The position numbers were made by a program, and so were the translations under genes. From CAYOWQ01 sp964407695 (GTDB lineage: Bacteria; Planctomycetota; Phycisphaerae; Phycisphaerales; SM1A02), in assembly GCA_964407695.1 (NCBI GenBank), contig CAYOWQ010000015.1:1-50624 (forward strand): 50,624 bases of DNA, in the 5' to 3' direction. Below the pieces are notes generated by a model, which worked only from the letters and a program-made list of their open reading frames with translations, was not told where the DNA came from and searched no databases. The first letter of the stretch is position 1, and every line of letters starts with the position of its first letter. This document shows positions 8,074-18,338 of the stretch, in pieces.

Positions 8074-10599
8074 ATGCATTCCCGATCGATTCACCCAATT
8101 TCCTTCATCCTCTGCGGAGTCGTTGCGTTCGCGTCGCAGGCGGAAGACGTCGCGTTCTTCAAGACCCAGGCACCGGGATGGTTCGAGGCGCCGTGGCTGG
8201 CACACGACACCGCCATCTATAACCAGGCGGGCCAGGCCTGGTACCCGAATTCGATGGCGGTCGCCGATTTCAACGGCGATGGACGACCCGACGTCGCCAC
8301 ATCCAATAGCGGCAATTCCAACCTTCTAGCACCGCGAATCAGCGTGATTCTCAGCGAAGCCGAGAAGTTTTCGCCTGCCACCGCATACACCCTTGCCAAG
8401 CCGCCGGCAGATGTGGCCGCAGGCGACGTGAACGGCGACGGCTTTCCGGACATCGTGGCGCCAAACACCGGCGATTTCGCCGACGGAACGGACGCTTCGG
8501 TGCTGATCAACAACGGCGATGGCACTTTTGCTCCTGCATTTCCGGTTCCGCTGGGGGCGGCCGGCGCTGCATCGATTCTGCTGCTCGATATGGACACTGA
8601 CGGTGATCTCGACATCGTGACCGCGAACGCCGGATGGAACGCAGCGGGCCACACAGTCTCCATCGTAACCAACTCCGGAACAGGAACGTTTTCGTCGCCA
8701 CAGGTCATCGAGGCGGGCAAGGCCCCGACGGCGATTGCCGCCGGAGATTTCAATGGAGACGGTCTTCCCGACCTGGTGGTTGCGAGAGGACAGAAGGGAC
8801 TGATGCAGACCACGCAGGTTCGCGTGCTGATGAACAGTCCACGAGGATTCAGCGCACCGGTCACGCTCGGGTCACTGACGACGGGCGGTGATTTCTCGCC
8901 GTCATTGGCGGTCGCCGACTTCGACAACGACGGTGATCCGGATATCGCATACAGCGATCTGAAATTGCACAAGGGCGCCCTGGGCTCGATCTTTGCGTTC
9001 GCGGTGTACACCAATCTAGGCACCGGCAGCTTCGGCACGCCCGTGACGTACCCGCTCGGACTGTGGACGGGGGGATTCGCAGAGATGACGGTTGCGGATT
9101 TCAACGGTGATGGACGACTGGACATTGCAGGGGTCCACGACCCCAACGGCGGATTCAGCATCGCGCTGGCCGCGGCGGGCGGCGGGTTCCTTCCGTCGCT
9201 CGAGCGAATTGCCGGTGAGAGCCCGGTCGATCTCGCCGCATCCGACATTGATGACGACGGAGATTCGGACCTGCTGATGACGAGCCAGTTGTCGATGGAG
9301 GTCATGTCTCGATTCAACGAGGGCGACGGACAGTTTTCACCCGCGCCGTCATTCCCGGTCAAGTTGTGGTCGTATCACATCGACCAGGGCGATGTGGACA
9401 ACGACGGCGATCTCGACATCGCCGCGACGTACGGCGACGGCGCCAACGGCGGGATTTCATTGCTTCGCAATCAGGGCGACGGCACGATGGCTCCGTACGA
9501 GTTGCTCTCAGCGCCGGTGTTCGCTTCGTCGGTCAAGCTGCGGGATCTGAACGGAGACGGCTGGCTCGACATGGTGTGGGCCGACAAGTACCCGCCGTAC
9601 TCCTTCCGCACTCGCCTCAACACTGGCGCGGGCGAGTTTGGCGCGGTGCAGAGTTGGCTGCAGACTCAGACCTGCGGCGTGACGATCGGAACCGATGCGA
9701 TCGTCGTCTCGGATCTCGATGCCGATGGCGACCTCGACGTGGTTCTCGTCGAGAATCTGGCGTGTGGTGGCGGGGCTGGGCCAAAGCACCTGTACGTGCA
9801 TCGAAACGACGGCGCCGGGAACTTCACGACTGCCTCCGTGGTGAACACCACGTTTGGCGCCGGCGGCGTGATGGTCGACGATGTCGATCACGACGGTCAT
9901 CTCGATCTCATTGCCACCGGGAACAGCGTCGAGATCGCGCTTGGCAACGGGAACCTGACCTTTGCGCCGGTGTATAAGCAAGGCAGCGCTGCGGCGTCCG
10001 CCGTGCACGGTGTGATGTCCGACGCCGACGGCGACGGATACAACGACATCGTTGTGACCATCGCCTCGATCAACGGGCAGATTCCATCGCTGGGCATCAT
10101 GCACTCCTACGGCGACGGCACCTTCGCCCCGGCGACGATCTTTAAGGGCACCTACTCCCCGAACTTCTTGCAGCACACGTCGCTTCTTGCGACCGACGTC
10201 GACGCCGACGGCGACATGGATTATCTGGTCGCCAACTATGCGGCGAATGATGTCTCGATCTTCGAGAACAACGGCGATGGGACGTTCAAGCCTCAGGTTC
10301 ACATCGGTGCAGGCCAGGCGGTCCGCGACATCACCCTCGGCGATTTCGACGGCGATGGCATTGCAGACCTTGCCGCCAGTGTTACGCGACCGGACAACGT
10401 CGATGTGGTGGCGATCATCCCCGGTCGCGCTCCGACGGCCGGTCCACGTGCCGATCTGGACGGCAATGGCCTGGTGGACGGTGGAGACCTGGGGCAGCTG
10501 CTTGCGGCGTGGGGGACCAGCGACGGGACCGCGGATCTGGACGGTAACGGCACCGTTGATGGCGCCGACCTCGGCATCCTGTTGAGCAGCTGGTCGTAA
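8074..10599 (+). CDS. Secreted FG-GAP/VCBS beta-propeller protein with dockerin
   Basis: An 841-aa protein. ATG 8074 follows AGGAG at 8063-8067 and opens a signal peptide (ISFILCGVVAFASQAE); the frame is open further upstream but without such features. The body is a long run of repeats around DFNGDGRPDVATSN, DVNGDGFPDIVAPN, DFNGDGLPDLVVAR and DVDNDGDLDIAATY, each carrying a Ca-binding D-x-D/N-x-D-G loop. This is the FG-GAP/VCBS repeat of integrin-alpha-type beta-propellers, with roughly a dozen or more repeats. Residues about 792-841 are the dockerin. The role is probably adhesion or surface display. The gene is flanked on both sides by terminators with the same stem core, so it is likely transcribed alone. 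Confidence 0.88.
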   Translation: MHSRSIHPISFILCGVVAFASQAEDVAFFKTQAPGWFEAPWLAHDTAIYNQAGQAWYPNSMAVADFNGDGRPDVATSNSGNSNLLAPRISVILSEAEKFSPATAYTLAKPPADVAAGDVNGDGFPDIVAPNTGDFADGTDASVLINNGDGTFAPAFPVPLGAAGAASILLLDMDTDGDLDIVTANAGWNAAGHTVSIVTNSGTGTFSSPQVIEAGKAPTAIAAGDFNGDGLPDLVVARGQKGLMQTTQVRVLMNSPRGFSAPVTLGSLTTGGDFSPSLAVADFDNDGDPDIAYSDLKLHKGALGSIFAFAVYTNLGTGSFGTPVTYPLGLWTGGFAEMTVADFNGDGRLDIAGVHDPNGGFSIALAAAGGGFLPSLERIAGESPVDLAASDIDDDGDSDLLMTSQLSMEVMSRFNEGDGQFSPAPSFPVKLWSYHIDQGDVDNDGDLDIAATYGDGANGGISLLRNQGDGTMAPYELLSAPVFASSVKLRDLNGDGWLDMVWADKYPPYSFRTRLNTGAGEFGAVQSWLQTQTCGVTIGTDAIVVSDLDADGDLDVVLVENLACGGGAGPKHLYVHRNDGAGNFTTASVVNTTFGAGGVMVDDVDHDGHLDLIATGNSVEIALGNGNLTFAPVYKQGSAAASAVHGVMSDADGDGYNDIVVTIASINGQIPSLGIMHSYGDGTFAPATIFKGTYSPNFLQHTSLLATDVDADGDMDYLVANYAANDVSIFENNGDGTFKPQVHIGAGQAVRDITLGDFDGDGIADLAASVTRPDNVDVVAIIPGRAPTAGPRADLDGNGLVDGGDLGQLLAAWGTSDGTADLDGNGTVDGADLGILLSSWS

Positions 10600-10635
10600 G
10601 CGTCTATCCGCCGGTATTTCCTGAAGTTGCAGTTG

Positions 10636-10668
10636 ACGTCCCCGCACAATTCGGTGCGGGGACGTTTT
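10636..10668 (+). terminator. Rho-independent terminator
   Basis: A 12-bp perfect stem, ACGTCCCCGCAC (10636-10647) with GTGCGGGGACGT (10654-10665), a 6-nt loop, then TTT. It lies 36 bp after the stop of the FG-GAP gene. It shares the core GACGTCCCCGCAC with the terminator at 7881. The rest of the 306-bp gap (10669-10905) shows no gene, only the ribosome site AAGGAGGA just before 10906. Confidence 0.85.
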
Positions 10669-10905
10669 CAGTTGGTTTCGGCGAAGCATCGAAGTTGCGC
10701 CAAGTCGAGGCCGCGGTGCAACCCACACTCGGAGAGCCGGTCAAAGAATTGCTCGAAGTCTCTGCACCTCGCGCTACGCCATTCATCTCTCCAAGCGCGA
10801 TTTCAACCAGATCGGTCCACCAAGCACGGGAGGAGTCTCATTCCTGACCAACCCTCCCGGCCGTTGTCGCCGAGAAGAATGACTTGTTCCTGAAGGAGGA
10901 TTCAC

Positions 10906-12348
10906 ATGCGAGGCTTGATGTCCGTGCCGGCCGTGATGGTGTGGAGCGCCTTGTTTGCATCACTCTCAACCGCGCAGTGCGTCGAGGAATGCACCGTGCT
11001 GATTGAATGGACGGGTGAAGCACCGAACACACTCTTCGGATGGGTCTCCGAGAACATGGGCGATCTCGACAAGGACGGGATCAATGACCTGATCGTGACA
11101 TCGCCATTTGTCGGTCCCCAGGCGCGGGGCCGAATCTATGTGTATTCCGGCGCCACGGGAAGGCCGGTATTTCCACCGGTGACCGGATTCATCGCCCAAC
11201 AGCAATTTGGTGAGGATGTCGACCCGTGCGGCGACATCAACGGCGACGGCGTGACCGACATCGTCGTTGGCGCGCCCACGGCCGGTTCGGGGCGCGGGTA
11301 CATCATTTCCGGCGCCAACGGATCGCTGATTCGATCACACTCGGGTCAGGTTCTGGGCGACCAGTTCGGATTCGCCGTGGCCGGCATCGGCGACATCAAC
11401 GGCGACGCCTCGCCGGAGGTGGTCATCACGGCATGGGAGAACGACGCAATCGGACAGGCTGCGGGGCGGGCATACGTGTATTCCGGAAGCACCGGCTCCC
11501 TGATGTGCACGATCAATGGGGAGAGCTCGAATGATCACTTCGGCTCGGCGGCAGCGCTGGTCGGGGATGTGAACGGCGACGATGTCAATGACTTTGTGAT
11601 CGGGGCGTCAACGGCGGGCCCCTCGAGCACCGGGCGGGCGTACGTTTTCTCGGGCGCGACGTGCGCGCAGGGCGGCACGATCAATGCGGCCGATGCGCAC
11701 TACGTGCTGGTTCCGCCGCCGGGGCCGGCGTTCAACTTCGGATGGGGCTTTCTCGACGGCGGCGACATGAGTGGCGACGGCGTTCCGGATATCTACGTCA
11801 GTGATTTCAACACGAACCGAGCGCACATCTACTCGGGGGCGACGGGGCTGCTGCTGAAAACGCTGATCGGCACGCCGGGCTCGGGCTTCGGGATCGGTCG
11901 ATTCGTCGGCGATGTGGATAGCGATGGGCATGAAGATCTCATTCTTGCGTCGTGGGTTGACAACGGCGGAGGGACGCAGGCAGGGAGCGCCGATGTGATC
12001 AGCGGATCGACGTTTCTGCCGCTGCAGACGTTCACCCACGACGTCCCGTTTGCTCAGTTCGGGTTCGATGCCAACGGCATGGGAGATGTGAACGGCGATG
12101 GAAAGACGGATTATCTCATTACGGCGGCCAACGACTCCGGCGGGACCGGCAAGGTGTATCTGTTTGCAGGAACAACGGGGCCGCGGGACGTCCTGGTCGG
12201 CGACCTCGACGGAGACGGGGTGGTGAACGGCGCCGACCTGGGCCTTCTGCTGGCGGCCTGGGGCTCGCCGGGGGCGGACCTTGATGGGGATGGCACGACC
12301 GATGGAGCGGATCTCGGCCTGCTTTTGAGCAACTGGACGGGCAGTTGA
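10906..12348 (+). CDS. Secreted FG-GAP (integrin-alpha-like) protein with dockerin
   Basis: A 480-aa protein. ATG 10906 is preceded by AAGGAGGA at ideal spacing. The signal peptide is LMSVPAVMVWSALFASLSTAQ. The body contains about six or seven FG-GAP repeats, recognisable by DLDKDGINDLIVTSPF, DINGDGVTDIVVGAPT and DVNGDDVNDFVIGAS followed by GRAYVYSGATG-type strands. This is the beta-propeller of integrin alpha chains and bacterial relatives, with one Ca-binding loop per blade. Residues about 431-480 form the dockerin, ending NWTGS. It probably takes part in adhesion or matrix binding. The order resembles the gene at 8074, but the two are not close copies. Confidence 0.88.
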   Translation: MRGLMSVPAVMVWSALFASLSTAQCVEECTVLIEWTGEAPNTLFGWVSENMGDLDKDGINDLIVTSPFVGPQARGRIYVYSGATGRPVFPPVTGFIAQQQFGEDVDPCGDINGDGVTDIVVGAPTAGSGRGYIISGANGSLIRSHSGQVLGDQFGFAVAGIGDINGDASPEVVITAWENDAIGQAAGRAYVYSGSTGSLMCTINGESSNDHFGSAAALVGDVNGDDVNDFVIGASTAGPSSTGRAYVFSGATCAQGGTINAADAHYVLVPPPGPAFNFGWGFLDGGDMSGDGVPDIYVSDFNTNRAHIYSGATGLLLKTLIGTPGSGFGIGRFVGDVDSDGHEDLILASWVDNGGGTQAGSADVISGSTFLPLQTFTHDVPFAQFGFDANGMGDVNGDGKTDYLITAANDSGGTGKVYLFAGTTGPRDVLVGDLDGDGVVNGADLGLLLAAWGSPGADLDGDGTTDGADLGLLLSNWTGS

Positions 12349-12478
12349 TGGGCCCAAACGGGCGATAAGTGGTCGATCCGCGCAACAACCCGATTTTTTC
12401 GCTGGCAATTTCGGCGATCAGGGTGGATAGTCGATGTTGCGGCTCCAGGTTCGGGTCGCGGGTGCGAGGAGATCTACC

Positions 12479-14236
12479 ATGGTTCAACGCTGCGTGAGGT
12501 GTGCAACGCTGGCGGGGGTGATTGTGGCTTCCGGCGTTGACGGGGGGGTGGATGTGTATATGGGTTCGGTTGACGGGCGGCTCATCCGCAGCACCTCCCA
12601 GGATGGGAGCATGACTGACCACGTGGTGCGCGATGTATCGATCGGTTCAACGCTGGCGCTTGCTGCGGACGCGGGATGGATGTACTGGATCGATGAAGAC
12701 AGCGGTCGCCTGTATCGGTCGGAGTTGAATGGAGATGACCTCCGGTTGCTTCGTTGCGAGGGCATTGACAATCCCAAATCGCTGGTGGCCTCGGAATCGC
12801 TTGGCCGACTCTATTGGCCCGAGTTTGATGTCGGTGACATTCGAAGTGTGGATCTGAACGGCCGGAACGAGACCACGATTGCGAGCGGACTGGCCAAGCC
12901 CTTCGGACTTTCCGCGGATGAATTGAACAACTGCCTGTATACCACCGGCTCCTGGATGCCGAAGGGGGTTGGCCGCATCAGCTTGTCGGATGGACGTTTC
13001 GAGATCCTTCCGAACACGAGCTTCGTGCTTCCTCGCGCGGTGACGGCAAAGCCCCTCGTCGACACGTTGTACTGGATCGACAACCTGAAGGTTCGCCGGG
13101 CGACGCTTGACGGAACGAATGTGATCACGCTGCCGCTCATTGTGAAATTCGACAGCGCGATCGCCGTGGATTCGGCACGAGAGCGCATTTTCGCCGTGTC
13201 GCCATTATCGAAGCTGCTGTATTCCGATACGAACGGCAAACACCTCACGACCGTTTCCTTTGCGCCGTCGGGGGTGAAGCAATCGCTGGCGATCGAGCCC
13301 TCGTCCGGCGATGTTCTGCTGGCGCAACCGGACTCGGGAATCTGGCGCGTCGACCTGGGCGCTGACTCCAGCGAGCTGATGGTTCGCCCATCGCAAAGCG
13401 ACGGCCCGGTCTGGGCGATCGACACGGACCGGATCAGTGGGCGCGTGGTGTGGGTCGACCCGACCACCTCCGGCCCGCGGCTGAACTCAAGTGATGGTTT
13501 CGGCAATGCGAAGACGTCGGAGCCTATCCCCACCGCGAATGTGATCTTCGACTTGATGGTGGATGAGGTCGACGGCGCCGTCTATCTGTGTGAATCGACG
13601 CAGATTTCGCGAATGAACCTTGACGGCACGGGTTACACGCCGTTGTTCGGCTTGCCGCCGTTCGCCGTGGCGTTTGATCGGGATCCGATCAGCGGCGACT
13701 GGTACTGGATATCCAGCGAGCAGATTCTCTTTCGCGGGTCCTCCGCCGGCGATGAACAGACCCTGCTTGGGTTTATCGACGGCATCGCCGACGACCTTGC
13801 CATCGATTCGCAGGAGCAGATGCTGTACTGGCTGATCTTTTCGCACGAGGGCAAGCTCGTGCGGTCGCCGATGGGAACCTTTGCACCCGAGGTCGTGCTC
13901 GACAATCTCACCGCCGGTTCGCGCCTTCATTTCGACCCTGCATCGCGGGTGATGTATTGGACCGACGCGACCGAAGGTGCGTGGTCGTGGGCCATCGGCG
14001 ATGCCTCACCGACGCGAATCCCCGTGCCGGCGCAGGCGGCGGGTTTTGCGATCGGCCTGCAGGGGCCGGGACCCGCCGATCTTGATCGAGATGGATCCAT
14101 CGGGATGGGAGATCTCGAGCGGCTCTTTGCGGCCTGGGGAGATTGCGGATGCACGCTTCCCTGCGAGGGAGACCTGAACAACGACGGCGAAGTGAACGGT
14201 CGCGATCTGGGCTCTCTGCTCTCGAACTGGAATTGA
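12479..14236 (+). CDS. Secreted YWTD (LDL-receptor class B) propeller with dockerin
   Basis: A 585-aa protein. ATG 12479 is preceded by GAGGAG, and the short hydrophobic stretch CATLAGVIVASG is a plausible export signal; an upstream ATG at 12434 is less likely. Repeats of about 42 residues contain MYWIDEDSGRLYRSELNG, LYWPEFDVGDIRSVDLNG and LYWIDNLKVRRATLDG, the hallmark of YWTD/LDLR class B six-bladed propellers. Two full sets may be present, given the length. Residues about 532-585 are a divergent dockerin: first loop DLDRDGSIGMGDLERLF, then CGCTLPC, then DLNNDGEVNGRDLGSLL. The likely role is extracellular binding. It ends only 6 bp from the convergent gene, with no terminator visible. Confidence 0.85.
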   Translation: MVQRCVRCATLAGVIVASGVDGGVDVYMGSVDGRLIRSTSQDGSMTDHVVRDVSIGSTLALAADAGWMYWIDEDSGRLYRSELNGDDLRLLRCEGIDNPKSLVASESLGRLYWPEFDVGDIRSVDLNGRNETTIASGLAKPFGLSADELNNCLYTTGSWMPKGVGRISLSDGRFEILPNTSFVLPRAVTAKPLVDTLYWIDNLKVRRATLDGTNVITLPLIVKFDSAIAVDSARERIFAVSPLSKLLYSDTNGKHLTTVSFAPSGVKQSLAIEPSSGDVLLAQPDSGIWRVDLGADSSELMVRPSQSDGPVWAIDTDRISGRVVWVDPTTSGPRLNSSDGFGNAKTSEPIPTANVIFDLMVDEVDGAVYLCESTQISRMNLDGTGYTPLFGLPPFAVAFDRDPISGDWYWISSEQILFRGSSAGDEQTLLGFIDGIADDLAIDSQEQMLYWLIFSHEGKLVRSPMGTFAPEVVLDNLTAGSRLHFDPASRVMYWTDATEGAWSWAIGDASPTRIPVPAQAAGFAIGLQGPGPADLDRDGSIGMGDLERLFAAWGDCGCTLPCEGDLNNDGEVNGRDLGSLLSNWN

Positions 14237-14242
14237 CCGGTC

Positions 14243-17200
14243 CTACGGCGCCCACGCGGCGAGGAGCAGGCCGAGATCGCTGCCATTGACGATACCGTCG
14301 CCATTGAGGTCGGCATCCGGATCCGCCGAGCCCCATGCGGCGAGCAGCAGCCCCAGGTCGGCGCCATTGACAAGCCCGTCTCCATTCAAGTCACCGAAGA
14401 TGGTGATGACTGAGGATTCGTTCAGGAACACACTGACCGTGCCCATTGGACCGCCCGCGACGGCAACGGTCGTTTCGGAGTTCACGGTGATGATGTCTGA
14501 CTCGCCATCACCATCCACATCTCCTTCCACGGCCGCGACGACATCGCCGGGGGAATCGAGATCGCTCAACTCCCCGAAGATCACCATGCCCGATTCCGGG
14601 ACAGATTCATTCACGAGGATTCGCACCACGCGATCGTCGGATTCGTCGCTGGTGACAACCCCAAGGTCCGGCGAATCGTCGCCGTCGACATCAACCACGA
14701 CGATTTGCGACGGCGCCTGGCCGGCCGACACGATCTGAGCCGGCCCGAAGGTGCCGTCGCCATTCGAAGGCAGCACGGTGAGCGTGTCAGCGCCGGAGTC
14801 TGCGGTGATGAGATCGGGCGTGCTGTGGCCGGTGACCCTGGCGGCACGGACATCCATGGGACTGGGTCCGACGGCCACAGCGCCGACGGGAAGGAAGTCT
14901 GCGCCGTTTGAGAGGTACAGGTTGATGTCGCTGCTGCCGAAGTTGCCGACAACCAGGTCGACAAATCCATCGCCGTCGAGATCCACCGGCTCGACCGAAC
15001 AGGGCACGCTCCCGGCGACAAGGATCTCGATCTCGCTGTAGTTCGTCGCGCCGGTTTGCTCCAGAACGGACGCGGTGTCGTCGCCGGCATTCGCCACGAC
15101 GAGTTGCACTTCACCGCCACCCGCCAACGAAGCGCCGGGCGAGAATGCCTGCACGTCCATGGGTTCGTCGCCGACGATCGCGGTCGACGCCACCGGGAAT
15201 GTTGCCGTGCCGGTGGTGTTGAACAGGAGAGTCAGTGCATCGCTGCCTCGGTTGGCAACCACGACATCATCGGTGCCATCTCCATCAAGGTCGGCCACAT
15301 CGACGGCGACCGGGCCTACTCCCACGGGCTTGATCACACCTGCTTCGTAGAACAACTCGCCTTTGTCCACGACTTCGAGATTCAGAAGGATAACGACGGC
15401 GCCGGGATCCTGATCCTCCGTTGCCGGCAGGCACACGGCCAGATCCACCCTGGGGTCTGCATCAAAATAACCCTTCTCCGCGGCGTTCGGCAGCCCGGGA
15501 AGAGGTGCGCTGGCCGCCGGCGAGAAGCTGAGAATCTCATCGATCGGAACAAACGTGACGGTCACTGAATCGCCGCCCGCGAGGCCGCCCGTTCCAGCGC
15601 TGGGCCCGTCGACCTTGGCCACCGCTCCCGGCACGGCGGGGATGAGGATCGAGGAAAAATTCTCGACAATAGTGGCTCCCGATTGAATGATCGGTACGGG
15701 CACTCGAAGAGGTGGTGGATTCGGGCCCTTGAGACGGATCTCGAGTGTTCCCGCAAGAGTGGCTGTATTGTCGATGTACAGAGTGTCGCCGGTATACATG
15801 CCGAATTGGTCGAACGACATATCGATGGCGATGACACCGGATGAGTCGAGCGTGCCCCCAATCGTCAGCAATCCACCGGAATTCAACGTTCCGGGGTCGA
15901 TGACGCCTGACGAACTGACTCCCGTCGAGTTGGCGCCATTGTTTGTGCCGCCGATGAGTCCGTTCCCCACGAGAGCGCCTTTGGCGAACACCTGATAACT
16001 CGGCGCAAACACGGAACAGTCGTCGAGCACGCGAATCGTTCCTTTGCCGGTGCTGCCGAGAAGGACGGAGGATTCGGAGGCAAACTGGGAGGGATCACCG
16101 ACCGACGACTCACCGCGGATCTCAAGGAGCCCGACCGAGGACACGGACCACGACCCGACCCGCACGGGCTGACCGGAACAACTGACTTGCGCACCGTCGG
16201 CGACGATAAGGCTTCCTTCGCTATAGAGCCCGATCGAGAGTTGCCCCGAGACAAGATCGAGGCGCGAGGGCTCGGTTGGTGAGGCCTCGCCAGAGACCAC
16301 CATTGAACCGCTTCCAAAGGCCACCCCGATGAACACAGACGAATTGAAACATTCGACCCTGGCGCCGGTATCGATCAGGACGGAATCCAGATTGTTCGTG
16401 CTGTATCCAACGGAGACGGAGCCGGACAGGGTGGCGCGATCGCGTATCGTCAGCGTCGACGTTCCGTTTCCTGAGCCAATCTGGGCGACCTCGAAATCAA
16501 GATTTGCAGTCGGACCTTCGATCGTCAGTGAGCTCGTTGCCGCAGCTCCGAATCCGGAGTGAACCTGGAGTCCTTGTCCGGACACTGTGAATGGCGCAAA
16601 CCCTTGCGGACCGGTGAACAGCACCGTCGCGTTTGGACCGACTCGGAATGCTGAATCAATTGCGTATCCCGCTTCCACAAGGGCGATGCTCTCCAGGCCT
16701 GCGTCAAATTCCACGTTTCCATTTTCGATGACCAGGGTAGCCAACGCCGGTGGCATCCCGGGAAGGATCGAAAGCGGGTCGGGAAACGACGCGATCTGGT
16801 CGTTGAACACCGCATCCGTCTCCATGTCGGGCAGTTCACCACAGCCCCACGACGCGGGGTCGGACGGATCGCCGATCGAATCAGAGGACGTCCAATAGTT
16901 GGTCTGATGCCCGAGAAACGCACCGATATGGCCGTCGGGCGAGGCACCGATCGACGTGAAATTCCCGCCGACCATCAGCACGCCATCCTGTGGGTTGGCG
17001 ACGAGATCATTGACGGGGCCGCCAGACACTCCCTCGCTCACCGGGAACCACGTGATTCCGTTCCAGCGAGCGAGACCGGGAGACGGGAGCCCCGCAACGG
17101 CGGAGAATGCTCCACCGATGTAGATGGCATCGGTCCGATCGAAATCGGAATAGTGCACGATTGAGAGGACGGCCGCGTCAGTGCCACCCATATCCGCCCA

Positions 17201-18106
17201 TTCGCCCAAGAAATTGAGGTAGGCGATGTTCTTGATTGGAGTTCCGCCGACCGACGTGAACGAGCCGCCGATGAAGAAGTATCCGGGAGTCCATGTGGCG
17301 GGCTGCGAGATTGCGAATACAGCGCCATTGTCCAGTCCGCCGTGAACCTCAGACCATGATCCACCCTTCCATTTCGCGAGACCCTGCGTGAAGGGAAGGT
17401 CGTCGGCATTGGCGAAGGCGCCACCGACAAGCAGGAAGTTGGAGTCGAAGTCATCGTCGCTGATGATCTCCAACGCATGCACGGCCCCGTTGACACCTCC
17501 TGAAAGAGGTTGCCAGGTCGTCCCATTCCAACGCGCGACGTTGAGCGCCGGCACGCCGGCAATGGACGAGAACACGCCGCCGACAAACAGTTCCGGGCCG
17601 TCGCCGATATCACCCGCCGCAAGACAGTTGATCGATGAGCCCACGCTCAGCGAACCATTGCCAACACTCTGCCAGGCGCTGCCGTTCCAGCGCCCGAGGA
17701 ACGTCGTTCCGGGAACGCCGCCGATCTGGTCGAACGATCCGCCGGCGAAGAGGCGGGGTTCGCGACTCTGCGGATCGAGGACATAGAGGAGATCCCGGAT
17801 GGATGGATTGACGACCGCCGCTGAACCGGGGCCGGGGAGGTCTTCCCACGAAGGGCGAGGAGCATTCGCGTCCCATCGGGCGATGTTCTGCACGGCGGCG
17901 CCGTCAATCGTGACGAAGCCACCCGCGGCATAGATCCAGGAATGTCGTACGTCTTCGACATACTCAAGCGCGTTGATCCCGACACCCGAAAAAACCGCCG
18001 GCGTAGAGGTCAGGTCCCAGCCGCCCTCTTCGCACTGACCCCGACAGACCGCAGCCATCGCCGCCGAGAGCAACAACGCCGACGTCCTGCATGTTCGTCC
18101 CATCAT
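14243..18106 (-). CDS. Large secreted multi-repeat protein with dockerin
   Basis: At 1287 aa, the largest gene here. GGGAGGAA lies just upstream of two consecutive ATG codons (18106 and 18103); the second has the better spacing. The signal peptide is SALLLSAAMAAVCRGQ. Residues about 30-400 hold repeats of NIARWDG/LARWNGITW with FVGGVFSSIAG and MVGGNFTSIG, a delta-60/Kelch-like propeller seen in bacterial surface proteins. Residues about 400-880 are a beta-solenoid-like region. Residues about 900-1230 are FG-GAP repeats (DLDGDGTDDVVVAN, DVDGDDSPDLGVVT). The dockerin is about 1237-1287, ending WAP. Probably a large adhesin. The start faces the divergent protease gene at 18339. Confidence 0.88.
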   Translation of the reverse strand: MMGRTCRTSALLLSAAMAAVCRGQCEEGGWDLTSTPAVFSGVGINALEYVEDVRHSWIYAAGGFVTIDGAAVQNIARWDANAPRPSWEDLPGPGSAAVVNPSIRDLLYVLDPQSREPRLFAGGSFDQIGGVPGTTFLGRWNGSAWQSVGNGSLSVGSSINCLAAGDIGDGPELFVGGVFSSIAGVPALNVARWNGTTWQPLSGGVNGAVHALEIISDDDFDSNFLLVGGAFANADDLPFTQGLAKWKGGSWSEVHGGLDNGAVFAISQPATWTPGYFFIGGSFTSVGGTPIKNIAYLNFLGEWADMGGTDAAVLSIVHYSDFDRTDAIYIGGAFSAVAGLPSPGLARWNGITWFPVSEGVSGGPVNDLVANPQDGVLMVGGNFTSIGASPDGHIGAFLGHQTNYWTSSDSIGDPSDPASWGCGELPDMETDAVFNDQIASFPDPLSILPGMPPALATLVIENGNVEFDAGLESIALVEAGYAIDSAFRVGPNATVLFTGPQGFAPFTVSGQGLQVHSGFGAAATSSLTIEGPTANLDFEVAQIGSGNGTSTLTIRDRATLSGSVSVGYSTNNLDSVLIDTGARVECFNSSVFIGVAFGSGSMVVSGEASPTEPSRLDLVSGQLSIGLYSEGSLIVADGAQVSCSGQPVRVGSWSVSSVGLLEIRGESSVGDPSQFASESSVLLGSTGKGTIRVLDDCSVFAPSYQVFAKGALVGNGLIGGTNNGANSTGVSSSGVIDPGTLNSGGLLTIGGTLDSSGVIAIDMSFDQFGMYTGDTLYIDNTATLAGTLEIRLKGPNPPPLRVPVPIIQSGATIVENFSSILIPAVPGAVAKVDGPSAGTGGLAGGDSVTVTFVPIDEILSFSPAASAPLPGLPNAAEKGYFDADPRVDLAVCLPATEDQDPGAVVILLNLEVVDKGELFYEAGVIKPVGVGPVAVDVADLDGDGTDDVVVANRGSDALTLLFNTTGTATFPVASTAIVGDEPMDVQAFSPGASLAGGGEVQLVVANAGDDTASVLEQTGATNYSEIEILVAGSVPCSVEPVDLDGDGFVDLVVGNFGSSDINLYLSNGADFLPVGAVAVGPSPMDVRAARVTGHSTPDLITADSGADTLTVLPSNGDGTFGPAQIVSAGQAPSQIVVVDVDGDDSPDLGVVTSDESDDRVVRILVNESVPESGMVIFGELSDLDSPGDVVAAVEGDVDGDGESDIITVNSETTVAVAGGPMGTVSVFLNESSVITIFGDLNGDGLVNGADLGLLLAAWGSADPDADLNGDGIVNGSDLGLLLAAWAP

Positions 18107-18338
18107 TTCCTCCCTGCACAGTTTGACCGGTCGATGGACTCAGCCTGACCCATTCTGCCGGGAATGCACCAATCAGACAAGATAATTCCTCCAGGCGGGA
18201 GCAACCCGCTCACCCCGAGTAAGTCGCGGCCGAGACGATCCGGCGCAACCCCTGCAACGGCAGTTCGACACGCGGGTAATACGTTGGCACGCCCGAAGTT
18301 GCGCGGAGCGTTGGTCGCCGCGGGTTGGAGAGTTTCTG

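Noticed and set aside
9508..10728. Long antisense frame (406 codons) inside the FG-GAP gene
   Set aside because: It is the complement of a GC-rich repeat gene. It lacks a start signal, a signal peptide and a recognisable product.
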